The position numbers were made by a program, and so were the translations under genes. Below are positions 1 to 6,690 of a stretch of 6,871 bases of DNA, in pieces (the stretch's first letter is position 1; each line of letters begins with the position of its first letter). Source of the DNA: Rickettsia endosymbiont of Diachasma alloeum (GTDB lineage Bacteria > Pseudomonadota > Alphaproteobacteria > Rickettsiales > Rickettsiaceae); NCBI GenBank assembly GCA_020404485.1, contig DYDT01000123.1, positions 1-6,871 of the forward strand, in the 5' to 3' direction. A model generated the notes under the pieces. It saw only the letters and a program-made list of their open reading frames with translations. It ran no database searches and was not told the origin of the DNA.

Positions 1-95
1 ACCTTTAATATGGCAAAAAAATACAAATTAACATGGCTAAATTAATAGCAAAATAGTGTGAAAGTTAAAATTAAATAATAATGCATAATAATTAA

Positions 96-667
96 TATTT
101 TGCAGCGGAAGGTGAGATAGGTATTAATATTCTTAATTTTACCAGTATTACGGATACAGATAAATATCATAATATTTTTAATTTACATGAAAAAGACACC
201 GGCTTAAAATATTTTTATGATATAGAATTACACACGATAGAGCTTAATAAGTTTGCCAAGGGTGCTAAAGAAGACATATCGGATATAGTAGAAAAAGTTA
301 AAAGTGCTTTAGATATGTGGCTAGCTTTTTTAACATGTCATGATTTGCTTAATAAGGATAACCTTCCTAAAAAGCTAGATAATAAAGATTTAAAAAAAGC
401 GTTAACAGTACTTGAGATAATAAACTTTACTAAAGAAGAAAGAGAAGAATATGAAGACCGCTTAAAATGGCTTAGAATTGAAACTAATACTCTTAAAAAA
501 GCTGAAGCTAGAGGTGAGTCGAGAGGTGAAGCTAGAAGAAATATTGAGATAGCAAAGAACTTACACTACTTGATGGTGTAAATATAAATACAATAATGAG
601 AGCTACAGGGTTAATTATAGAGGAAATTGAAAAACTGAAAACAGAGATTGAGAAACTTAAGAAATAA
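96..667 (+). pseudogene. Rpn family recombination-promoting nuclease / putative transposase, 5'-truncated and frameshifted remnant
   Basis: The reading frame is open from 96 (stop at 93-95) and has no start codon before the ATG at 315. The translation contains GINILNF (starting near 117), then a segment ending in AFLTCHDLL, a charged region with short R-G-E repeats (ARGESRGEAR) and IEIAKN, which match my memory of the C-terminal half of the Rpn/PD-(D/E)XK transposase-like proteins common in Rickettsia. The N-terminal half, which carries the nuclease active site, is absent. At about 563-566 the frame breaks. The expected C-terminal tail (LLDGVNINTIMRATG, then EEIEKLK) continues in another frame, from 566 to the stop at 665-667, as if two bases were inserted or one lost. 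The remnant ends 19 bases before lpxB and shares its strand. Two independent defects make a functional nuclease very unlikely. The family call comes from recognition and would be confirmed by a profile search. Confidence 0.75.
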
Positions 668-686
668 TTTAGAACTTTTAAACAAA

Positions 687-1829
687 ATGAAAAAAATTTA
701 CTTCATAGCAGGTGAGGCATCGGGAGATTTTATCGGTGGTCGTATAATTCAGAATCTAAAAAATGATCAAGAATTAAAGATTATTGGAATAGGAGGACGA
801 AATATGGAAGAAGCTGGCAATTTTGAAAGCTTGTTTCCGATATCTGAAATAAATTTTATGGGTTTCTTTGAAGTAATACCGCATATTTTTAAGATAAAAA
901 AATTAATTAATAAAACAGTTGAAGATATAATAAATAATAAACCTGATATATTAATTACTATTGACTCGCCTGGTTTTACTTACCGCGTGGCAGCTAAGGT
1001 AAGAGAGCGTTTGCCAGCACTTAAGATGATTCATATTGTTGCACCATCAGTTTGGGCTTATAAAGAGGGCAGGGCAGCAAAATATGCAAAAATCTATAAT
1101 TGTTTATTTGCTCTACTACCTTTTGAGCCACCATATTTTACTAAAGTTGGGCTTGATTGTAGGTATATAGGTCACCCAATAATGGAGCAGGAGTTTTATA
1201 GTGATAAGGCAGCTTTGCGACAAGAGTTCAAAATAGATAAGGATGCAAAAGTTTTATGCGTTACTCTTGGAAGTAGAAAAGGAGAAATCTTAAGGCATCT
1301 ACCAATTTTTATCCCTGCTATTGAAAAAGTTTATGATGACCATAAAAACCTTATGGTGATATTTCCGCTTGCAAATCCTGATCATGAAAGAATAATAAAG
1401 CCTTTTTTAGAAAAGGTTAGGTTTGATTATATATTCTCATATGAAAGATTGAAAAGCTATGCTGTCTCTGATTTAGCATTAGCCAAATCAGGTACTAATA
1501 CTTTAGAGATAGCAGCGTCCGGTACTCCTATGATTGTAGCGTACAAAGTTAATATCTTTAGTTTTATTATTATTAGGTTATTGATAAAAATCAAATATGT
1601 TACTTTGATTAATATAATAGGGAATAGAGAAATAAGTCCGGAATTTATTCAATTTAATTGTGAAGCTAATCTTATTAGTGATAAATTAAAAGAGTTATTG
1701 TTAAATCCTCAGAAAGTTGATAAGCAAATAATGGAAAGTCACAAGATTTTACAAGAATTAGGGTTTAAATCAAACATATATCCATCTTATTTAGCTACAA
1801 AAATCATTAGACAAGAATTCTTAAAATAA
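687..1829 (+). CDS. lpxB: Lipid-A-disaccharide synthase LpxB
   Basis: This is a GT19 glycosyltransferase that joins UDP-2,3-diacylglucosamine to lipid X (2,3-diacylglucosamine-1-phosphate), releasing UDP, to form the lipid A disaccharide at the inner face of the cytoplasmic membrane. The 380-residue product is full length for the family. Visible landmarks are the N-terminal YFIAGEASGD (5-14), GIGGRNM (34-40), TIDSPGF (91-97) with Asp93 as the probable catalytic acid/base, HIVAPSVWAY (116-125), YIGHP (160-164), LGSRKGEI (194-201) and the nucleotide-sugar-binding SGTNTLEIAASGTPM (268-282). I chose the ATG at 687 because translation then opens directly with MKKIYFIAGEASGD; a possible TTG at 648 would add 13 residues outside the family pattern and overlap the upstream remnant. 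No clear Shine-Dalgarno sequence is seen, and no promoter is evident just upstream. The 3' end overlaps the convergent small gene by 9 bases. No key motif is missing, so it is probably functional. Confidence 0.96.
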   Translation: MKKIYFIAGEASGDFIGGRIIQNLKNDQELKIIGIGGRNMEEAGNFESLFPISEINFMGFFEVIPHIFKIKKLINKTVEDIINNKPDILITIDSPGFTYRVAAKVRERLPALKMIHIVAPSVWAYKEGRAAKYAKIYNCLFALLPFEPPYFTKVGLDCRYIGHPIMEQEFYSDKAALRQEFKIDKDAKVLCVTLGSRKGEILRHLPIFIPAIEKVYDDHKNLMVIFPLANPDHERIIKPFLEKVRFDYIFSYERLKSYAVSDLALAKSGTNTLEIAASGTPMIVAYKVNIFSFIIIRLLIKIKYVTLINIIGNREISPEFIQFNCEANLISDKLKELLLNPQKVDKQIMESHKILQELGFKSNIYPSYLATKIIRQEFLK

Positions 1830-2114
1830 ATTTGTTAAAAGAGAAAGGTTTTTGCTTGAACCACTCCAAAGCATTTTTTGTGTCATAAAAAACATTAAGA
1901 CTAATATAACAATAAAATATATTTCTATACTTTTTTGCATAGTATTAATCTGTTTCATTAAAGCTTTTAAATCATGCGAAATTTTCTTTTGTTCTTCAAT
2001 AGTGTCAGAACGCATTGTTATTAAGAAACCTGAAATGCTTCCTAATTTATTGTGTAAAGATTTTAGCTTATCGCTTTCGTTATTTTTTGGATCGTTGTCT
2101 TGATCTTGTGTCAT
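1821..2114 (-). CDS. Small predicted single-pass membrane protein, function unknown
   Basis: This 97-residue protein is not recognised. Its N-terminus is hydrophilic and acidic (residues 1-17, rich in D, N, K). A middle part (about 36-62) has the charged heptad-like character of a short amphipathic or coiled-coil helix. A strongly hydrophobic stretch at about 64-77 (IYFIVILVLMFF and neighbours) is followed by K80 and W83, and a polar tail ends the protein. This suggests a cytoplasmic N-terminal domain anchored by one C-proximal helix. It starts at an ATG (2112-2114 on the complementary strand) and ends inside the 3' end of lpxB, with a 9-base convergent overlap. An 83-residue frame on the opposite strand is cysteine- and phenylalanine-rich and looks like an antisense shadow, which favours this strand. 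No catalytic motif is visible. The gene call is moderately supported by composition and fit between neighbours; no function is proposed. Confidence 0.6.
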   Translation of the reverse strand: MTQDQDNDPKNNESDKLKSLHNKLGSISGFLITMRSDTIEEQKKISHDLKALMKQINTMQKSIEIYFIVILVLMFFMTQKMLWSGSSKNLSLLTNLF

Positions 2115-2149
2115 ATTATATAATGCCTATTATTAAGATCAGTATATAT

Positions 2150-2169
2150 ACCTTTGATATTTCAAAGGT
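2150..2169. repeat. 8-bp perfect inverted repeat (hairpin or operator candidate)
   Basis: The arms ACCTTTGA (2150-2157) and TCAAAGGT (2162-2169) are perfectly complementary around the 4-base loop TATT. The site lies 36 bases upstream of the small membrane protein start on the minus strand and about 100 bases before the mltG promoter candidate. No T tract follows on either strand, so it does not look like a rho-independent terminator. It could be a protein-binding site or chance in AT-rich DNA. Confidence 0.35.
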
Positions 2170-2271
2170 TGGTAAGTCAAATTTGGAGGTTCATAATTTC
2201 TAAAATAGAGTGATATCTACTATAATCTTTTAATATAATCCAAATATTTCAGTGCTAAATTTTTAAAACTC

Positions 2272-2299
2272 TTGATCTATTTTATAAGAAGTATATAAT
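2272..2299 (+). promoter_or_regulatory. Predicted sigma70-type promoter for mltG-cyaY
   Basis: A TTGATC hexamer (2272-2277) is separated by 16 bases from a perfect TATAAT (2294-2299). This is close to the consensus -35/-10 arrangement. Transcription would begin near 2306 and leave a leader of about 54 bases before the mltG ATG at 2360. It sits in the only sizeable gap upstream of mltG-cyaY. In AT-rich DNA TATAAT-like hexamers are frequent, but the matched -35 and acceptable spacing make this the best candidate in the window. Confidence 0.45.
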
Positions 2300-2359
2300 T
2301 ATTAGCAAATATATGATCTTAACCAAACTTTAAGTTATTTCTACTACATGTTATTTTAA

Positions 2360-3445
2360 ATGTCAAGAAAAAACCATATTTCATGGTATTATTATTTTCT
2401 AAGTTTTATAAAAAATGTTAAAAAATATACTAAAAATCAAGTTTTTTTATCGATACTATCTTTAATTATATTTATTACTATATTAAATACTATATTAAAT
2501 TTCGGTATATTTTATATTTTTGTACCAGGTAATTTAGCTCAAACTAAGACAATAATTATCGAGCCTAAATTATCTATAAACCAAATAGTTACAAAACTTT
2601 ACTCTAATAAAGTAATAAAATATCCGGAAGTTTTTAAGATAATTGCTAAAATTTACTCTATAAAAAATCCTCTTAAAAGTGGTGAATATATTTTCACGCA
2701 TAATATATCGCCGTTGCAAACTTTAAGAGTTTTAGCAAGCGGCAAGTCTGTAATACATAAAATAATAGTGCCTGAGGGTACTGTAGTTCAGGAAGTTGTA
2801 AAAAAAATTAATGAAGAAAAACGTTTAATGGGGGAAATAAAAGAAATAATACCTGAAGGATACCTAATGCCATCAACCTATTTCTTTTCATACGGAGATC
2901 ACAAAGAACGAATAATAGACCAAATGAGAAATCTAATGTCTAATAACTTAGATAAAGTGATGTTAAATCTTTCACTTGATTCTCCATTAAAAACTAAACT
3001 TGATATATTAACGCTTGCGTCTATAGTAGAAAAAGAAGCGGGTTCTGATGCAGAAAAACCTATCATTGCCGCAGTGTTCATTAATCGTTTAAAAAAGAAT
3101 ATGAAGCTGCAAGCTGATCCTACTACTATATATGCTTTAACGGAAGGACAATTTAAGCTAGCAAGAGCTTTAACTAAAAAAGATTTGTTGCAAGAATTGC
3201 CATATAATACTTATTATATTAAAGGCTTGCCGCCAGGACCAATTTCCTGTCCCTCATTAAAATCTCTAGAAGCAGTGGTAAAACCTGCTAAAACAGATGC
3301 ATTATTTTTTGTAGTTGATGGAAAAGGTGGGCATAATTTTTCTAATAACCTTAATGATCATAATAGATTTGTCGAGATGTATAGGAAGAGTTTAGTAAAA
3401 ACCCCTATAATTGACCATGAAAAACCAAAAGAAAATTATGAATAA
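2360..3445 (+). CDS. mltG: Endolytic murein transglycosylase MltG (YceG-like)
   Basis: MltG is an inner-membrane lytic transglycosylase that cleaves nascent glycan strands of peptidoglycan internally and is thought to terminate chain growth. The 361-residue product has a short cytoplasmic N-terminus, one hydrophobic helix at about 29-55, then a periplasmic part. A LysM-like region spans roughly 64-135 ([28 protein letters not shown]), and the YceG catalytic domain follows. Motifs are [12 protein letters not shown] (165-176), [10 protein letters not shown] (219-228), where Glu224 aligns with the catalytic glutamate of E. coli Mlt[22 protein letters not shown] (240-260) and [18 protein letters not shown] (282-299). 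All family motifs appear present and length is normal, so it should be active. The ATG at 2360 follows a stretch with stops in the same frame. The 3' end overlaps cyaY by 8 bases, suggesting co-transcription and coupled translation. Confidence 0.95.
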   Translation: MSRKNHISWYYYFLSFIKNVKKYTKNQVFLSILSLIIFITILNTILNFGIFYIFVPGNLAQTKTIIIEPKLSINQIVTKLYSNKVIKYPEVFKIIAKIYSIKNPLKSGEYIFTHNISPLQTLRVLASGKSVIHKIIVPEGTVVQEVVKKINEEKRLMGEIKEIIPEGYLMPSTYFFSYGDHKERIIDQMRNLMSNNLDKVMLNLSLDSPLKTKLDILTLASIVEKEAGSDAEKPIIAAVFINRLKKNMKLQADPTTIYALTEGQFKLARALTKKDLLQELPYNTYYIKGLPPGPISCPSLKSLEAVVKPAKTDALFFVVDGKGGHNFSNNLNDHNRFVEMYRKSLVKTPIIDHEKPKENYE

Positions 3446-3749
3446 TAGTGAATTTAGTAAAATAGCTGAGACAGTAATTGCACATATAGCAGATAGGATT
3501 GAAGAACAAAATCAAGACATAGATATAGACCTACAAAGTGATATATTAAATATCGATACAGCTGACGGCACATATGTTATAAATAAACAAAGTGCAGCTA
3601 AAGAAATTTGGTTATCATCTCCTGTTAGCGGACCTTACCATTTTTTCTATGAGCAAGGGAAATGGAAGAATAAAATCGGGCTAGAGCTGATGAGTATTTT
3701 AACTGACGAGCTTGGAATTGATTTTAAAGAGTTAACTAGATTTACATAA
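3438..3749 (+). CDS. cyaY: Iron-sulfur cluster assembly protein CyaY (bacterial frataxin)
   Basis: Frataxin binds iron through an acidic surface and modulates iron delivery and the rate of Fe-S cluster assembly on the IscS/IscU machinery in the cytoplasm. The 103-residue product has the typical bacterial frataxin size and layout. An N-terminal helix (about 3-24, [19 protein letters not shown]) is followed by an acidic strand region ([14 protein letters not shown]). The conserved core comes next: YVINKQ, then [14 protein letters not shown] with its tryptophan, and a C-terminal helix ([13 protein letters not shown]). I place the start at the ATG at 3438 because translation then begins MNNSEF just before the first helix. 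An ATG at 3411 would add nine lysine-rich residues lying wholly inside mltG. The gene overlaps the end of mltG by 8 bases and probably shares its promoter. Its last 18 bases overlap the tail of the convergent eptA-like pseudogene. Confidence 0.93.
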   Translation: MNNSEFSKIAETVIAHIADRIEEQNQDIDIDLQSDILNIDTADGTYVINKQSAAKEIWLSSPVSGPYHFFYEQGKWKNKIGLELMSILTDELGIDFKELTRFT

Positions 3750-5276
3750 ACTTAAATCCTTGTCAATAACATCAGAATCTATATTTAAACAATCAAGTAT
3801 AGAGTGGAAAACGTAATCGTGGCTAATTTCATTATTGGCATAATTTTTAATTGATGCTACTGATTTAGGATGCTTTTGCTTGAATTCATCTGACATCCAG
3901 ACTATAAAGGGTACGGTTGTTTGTTCTGCCATGACCATAATAGCCGTTTTCCCCTAATGATTCGCCATGATCAGAGACATATAATAGAAATGCATTTTTA
4001 TCTTTTAGCAAATCTATTAAATTAGACAAAAAAAATCGGTGTATAAAATAGAGTTATCATAACTATTAACAAGTGCTAGCTGCTCGCAGTTACTTGCATC
4101 AGACTTAATTTTACCACTGCAAATAGGAGTAAATTGCTCAAATTCTTTAGGGTATCTTGCGGTGTAATTCCAATGGCTACTGGATGTATGAACTACTATA
4201 AATTGTTTATTTGAATTTGAAATTATTTCTTGTACAAAGGGAAGCATTTTCCCGTCATGATCATTTAGGGAAAATAAAGCAGAGCCCCCAGGTACTATGG
4301 TAAAATTAACATCATTATAGATAGTACCTAAGTCAAAATTTGCAAAATTTCTCATTAAAGTTTGTGTACCAATCCAAGTAGTATTAAATCCTATACTAGT
4401 CAAAACTGATAAAAAACTATTTTCAAGTTTATTATCTTCAATTTTACTTGCAGGATAACGTGCAAGTAATGAGGGTATAGAAATATAAGTTAAGTTTGAT
4501 GCGGATTTAGCTTTAAAGGAAGTAAGATTTTCGATATTTTTCAATCGAGGTGTTGTATCACGCATATAACCGTTAATACCGAAATGATCAAATCTTGCGG
4601 ACTCTCCTATGACTAAAACACCGATAATATCATTATCGGAATTATCTACGAAATTATACTGCTTACTAATGTCTATTTGAGCATGATTTTTACCTCCTAG
4701 GCTGCCAGCAAAATTAAGATAAGTATTATGTAAATATTGAATAGGAAAGTAGTTTTTTAATATTTTAAAAGATGGAGTAATGATATTATATAAAAAGATA
4801 AGTAAGCAAGCTGCTGATAATAGTTTTGTGATGAAAGATTTAGTATCAGAAGTGGCAAAAGATTTGAGAGTATAAAGACAAGCAAAAAAGCTAAAAATTA
4901 TCCATATTATTAATTTAATACTTATAAGTTCATAAACTTCGTTTAAATCTGTTGAAAAAAAACTACCAATTACTTGTTTAGTAGGAGTTACCTTAAAGAA
5001 ATAAATATAATAGCTAGCTATTGCAGAAGTGATAAATAAGAAGCATGAACCAAATTTTAACGCTAATCTATGTACGCTAAGACCAAAAAATGCTATAAAA
5101 GAAAATATATAAATATAGCAAAAATCTTTTGATAGTTCTAATATTCCTCTAAAGATTGTTGCTTTATAATAATCAAATTTATAAATTAATATTGCACTAT
5201 TAAATAGTAAGCAGTAAATAAAGGCTAAAATTGCCGATAATTTAATATCTAAATGTTTTTGAATATTTTTTAGCAT
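3732..5276 (-). pseudogene. EptA-like lipid A phosphoethanolamine transferase, broken by two frameshifts
   Basis: Intact relatives are inner-membrane enzymes that transfer phosphoethanolamine from phosphatidylethanolamine to lipid A in the periplasm. The first 419 codons (5276 down to 4017) are in one frame. They encode several hydrophobic helices within about residues 11-170, then the alkaline-phosphatase-like domain: VIGESARFDHFGINGY (222-237, metal ligand Glu225), NLTYISIPSLL (261-271, probable nucleophile Thr263) and HTSSSHWNY (363-371). The frame is lost in a run of eight T on the coding strand (4028-4035). One extra T would restore a continuation reading TDFFLSNLIDLLKDK and the metal-binding DHGES (3958-3972), then ENGYYGHG. 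A second break near 3932-3938 shifts frame again and also lacks about six to eight residues normally found between the HG and EQ positions. The C-terminus (AEQTTVPFIVW, SHDYVFHSIL) runs to the stop at 3732-3734. As it stands, no intact enzyme can be made. Exact family (EptA, or another pEtN transferase) is uncertain. Confidence 0.85.
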
Positions 5277-5317
5277 ATAATAAAATAATTATATAAATTT
5301 TGTACACACAACCTATC
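5277..5317. promoter_or_regulatory. Short divergent intergenic region, weak promoter candidates
   Basis: These 41 bases separate the divergent starts of the eptA-like pseudogene and ruvX, so they must contain or border ruvX's transcription signals unless a promoter lies inside the pseudogene. A TATAAA (5292-5297) lies 20 bases before the ruvX ATG. On the other strand, a TATAAT (5288-5293) lies 11 bases before the pseudogene ATG. Neither has a convincing -35 hexamer at proper spacing, so both are weak candidates. Confidence 0.25.
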
Positions 5318-5782
5318 ATGATCGTAAATAATCTTCAAGAATTTTATCGGCTTTTATTACCAAATGCACCTCTTATCTCTATTGATTACGGCAGCAAAAA
5401 AATAGGTATTGCTATATCTAATCAAGAACGTAATATAGCCATGCCACTGAATATTATCACTGAAGCAAGTAAAAAAGTGATTATTGCTTCTTTACTTGAG
5501 AAAATTGAACAATATAAAGCTTGTGGTATTGTAATAGGCTTGCCAATTGACATGAGCGGAATACAGACGGAGCAAACAGCTATAGTGATAAAATTTGCTG
5601 AAGAATTGACAAAATCTATAAATTTACCTATATATCTACAAGATGAACGACTCACTACAAAAGCCGCAAACAATTTTCTAAAATCATTTGGTATTAAACG
5701 AAAAGAACGTAATAATAATGATGATGCAGTAGCAGCTAGTATGATCTTAGAGACAGTCCTTAATTCTATTAACAAACTTTAG
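5318..5782 (+). CDS. ruvX: Putative pre-16S rRNA nuclease / Holliday junction resolvase-like RuvX (YqgF)
   Basis: YqgF/RuvX proteins have an RNase H-like fold. In E. coli the protein is implicated in maturing the 5' end of 16S rRNA, and the family has also been described as Holliday junction resolvase-like. The 154-residue product shows the family motifs in order: [15 protein letters not shown] (19-33) with the first catalytic aspartate in [16 protein letters not shown] (70-81), [11 protein letters not shown] (106-116) with the acidic DER, and [13 protein letters not shown] (132-144) with the last acidic residues. I chose the ATG at 5318; a TTG at 5300 would add six residues upstream of it. 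Length is slightly above the E. coli protein (138 residues) because of a short N-terminal extension. It is transcribed divergently from the eptA-like pseudogene and is followed at once by a probable terminator, so it looks monocistronic. Active-site motifs are intact. Confidence 0.93.
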   Translation: MIVNNLQEFYRLLLPNAPLISIDYGSKKIGIAISNQERNIAMPLNIITEASKKVIIASLLEKIEQYKACGIVIGLPIDMSGIQTEQTAIVIKFAEELTKSINLPIYLQDERLTTKAANNFLKSFGIKRKERNNNDDAVAASMILETVLNSINKL

Positions 5783-5806
5783 GTTCGAGTCCTCTAGGGC
5801 TTTCCA
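5782..5806 (+). other. Sequence resembling a tRNA 3' end (T-loop to CCA), possible tRNA remnant
   Basis: A locally GC-rich stretch contains GGTTCGAGTCC, which fits the T-loop consensus (TTCGAGT at 5784-5790 flanked by GG and CC), and ends 14 bases later in CCA (5804-5806), about the distance expected from T-arm to acceptor end. Only three of five T-stem pairs form (AGG/CCT). No D-arm, anticodon arm or 5' acceptor strand can lie upstream, because that DNA is ruvX coding sequence. It is therefore not a functional tRNA gene. It may be a remnant left by recombination at a tRNA, or the resemblance may be coincidental, since the same bases take part in the terminator hairpin. Confidence 0.25.
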
Positions 5807-5821
5807 TAAAGGACTATTTTT
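5788..5821 (+). terminator. Probable rho-independent terminator of ruvX
   Basis: The arms AGTCCT (5788-5793) and AGGACT (5810-5815) are perfectly complementary. Inside them, TAGG (5795-5798) can pair with CC-A-TA (5804-5808) around a GCTTT loop with a single bulged A, extending the stem. A run of five T (5817-5821) follows immediately. The stem starts 6 bases after the ruvX stop codon, where a terminator is expected. Confidence 0.5.
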
Positions 5822-5834
5822 GAATTGAAACAAG

Positions 5835-5941
5835 AAAACCCTACCAGATCAAGGAATCAGTGGTGTGAAAAACGTTTTTATATTAAATTTAACAAATGTT
5901 TCCAAATCGAACCTTTAAATAGCTTATTATATTAGGGTTTT
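5835..5941. repeat. 9-bp inverted repeat enclosing non-coding DNA between ruvX and the SpoT-like gene
   Basis: The gap from 5783 to 6055 contains no gene I recognise and stops occur in all forward frames. AAAACCCTA (5835-5843) and TAGGGTTTT (5933-5941) form a perfect 9-bp inverted repeat enclosing 89 bases. A 10-base direct repeat, AGGACTATTT, also occurs at 5810-5819 (in the terminator) and 5984-5993. The interval size resembles that of Rickettsia palindromic elements, but the interior shows little self-complementarity, so it cannot be assigned to one. Confidence 0.3.
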
Positions 5942-6055
5942 AAGTATATCTTATTCCGTAAATGTAAGAATGGTTAAAAGCAGAGGACTATTTGCTAACC
6001 TAGAAAATGTGAATTTATTTTTGGAACAATTAATATTAATATGTAAATAATTTTT

Positions 6056-6631
6056 ATGGAAGATTTAAACAGCTGGAAAGAAAAACATGAAGCTTGTGAA
6101 TATGCTAAAAAACTTCTTGATAAAATCGAGGATTTAAACACTAAAGTAAAGAATCCTATAGATATTGATAAAATTAACAAAGGTATTTATTACGCTCGTA
6201 AATATCATGGTCTCCAAATGCGTCAATCAGGTGATCCGTACTATTCCCACCCTATTGAGGTAACTATAATGCTTGCAGAGTTTGTAGCGTATAATTCTCC
6301 AAAGCTTTACAACGCTATTATGTTACAAGCAGCATTGCTTCATGATACTATTGAAGATACGGAACTTACTGAAGAAATAATTACTGAGATTTTTGGTGCA
6401 GAAGTTGCAAAGCATGTAGAAGGTCTAAACAGAGTTAAACCTAGTGGAAAAATAAGTGCCGAAGAAAGTCTCAATTTACTAATTAAACAAAAAAGATATG
6501 ATACTGTACTTATAAAACTATTTGATCGTATTCATAATATACAAACCTTAGAATCTAAGACTCCTGAAAAGGCTCATAAAATAATTAAAGAAACGCTAAG
6601 AAAATTTTTAGTTTTTGCCATACATTTTTAA
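6056..6631 (+). CDS. Hydrolase-only SpoT-like (p)ppGpp 3'-pyrophosphohydrolase, HD domain
   Basis: The HD domain of the RelA/SpoT family removes the 3'-pyrophosphate of (p)ppGpp, giving GDP or GTP and using Mn2+; it acts in the cytoplasm. The 191-residue product contains the whole set of residues known from this domain: HGLQMRQSGDPYYSHP (51-66) with Arg56 and His65, LLHDTIEDT (94-102) with His96-Asp97 and Glu100-Asp101, and IKLFDRIHNIQTL (153-165) with Asp157 and Asn161. The protein stops soon after this domain, so the synthetase, TGS and ACT domains of a full SpoT (about 700 residues) are absent. Rickettsiae are known to carry several short, split spoT genes, so this is either a stand-alone alarmone hydrolase or the surviving 5' piece of a longer gene. 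It begins at an ATG with no clear Shine-Dalgarno sequence. The final residues (FLVFAIHF) end abruptly and may reflect a slightly truncated C-terminus. The symbol is left blank because numbering of the rickettsial spoT copies cannot be assigned. Confidence 0.88.
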   Translation: MEDLNSWKEKHEACEYAKKLLDKIEDLNTKVKNPIDIDKINKGIYYARKYHGLQMRQSGDPYYSHPIEVTIMLAEFVAYNSPKLYNAIMLQAALLHDTIEDTELTEEIITEIFGAEVAKHVEGLNRVKPSGKISAEESLNLLIKQKRYDTVLIKLFDRIHNIQTLESKTPEKAHKIIKETLRKFLVFAIHF

Positions 6632-6690
6632 CGCTAATTTAGGATAAGGGGTAGATAAAAAGGTTAGAGATAAAGGGTTTCAAGGTGAAG

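Noticed and set aside
1..95. Search for the missing N-terminal half of the Rpn-like gene or another gene at the left edge
   Set aside because: Stops occur in every forward frame and no recognisable residues or repeats were found.
1852..2103. 83-codon open frame on the plus strand opposite the small membrane protein gene
   Set aside because: It is the antisense of 1821-2114, is rich in Cys, Phe and Ile with no coherent domain, and the minus-strand frame gives a more protein-like composition.
2015..2203. 62-codon plus-strand open frame
   Set aside because: It overlaps the minus-strand gene and the non-coding hairpin region and shows no recognisable sequence; it is likely chance in AT-rich DNA.
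2899..3081. 60-codon minus-strand open frame within mltG
   Set aside because: It lies fully inside the strongly supported mltG catalytic domain on the opposite strand.
5422..5775. 117-codon minus-strand open frame within ruvX
   Set aside because: It is a mirror of ruvX, whose family motifs are all present on the plus strand.
5782..5806. Intact tRNA gene
   Set aside because: The 5' two thirds of any tRNA would lie within ruvX coding sequence and only three T-stem pairs form, so a functional tRNA is excluded.
5995..6180. 61-codon minus-strand open frame over the start of the SpoT-like gene
   Set aside because: It is the antisense of a well-supported HD-domain gene and has no features of its own.
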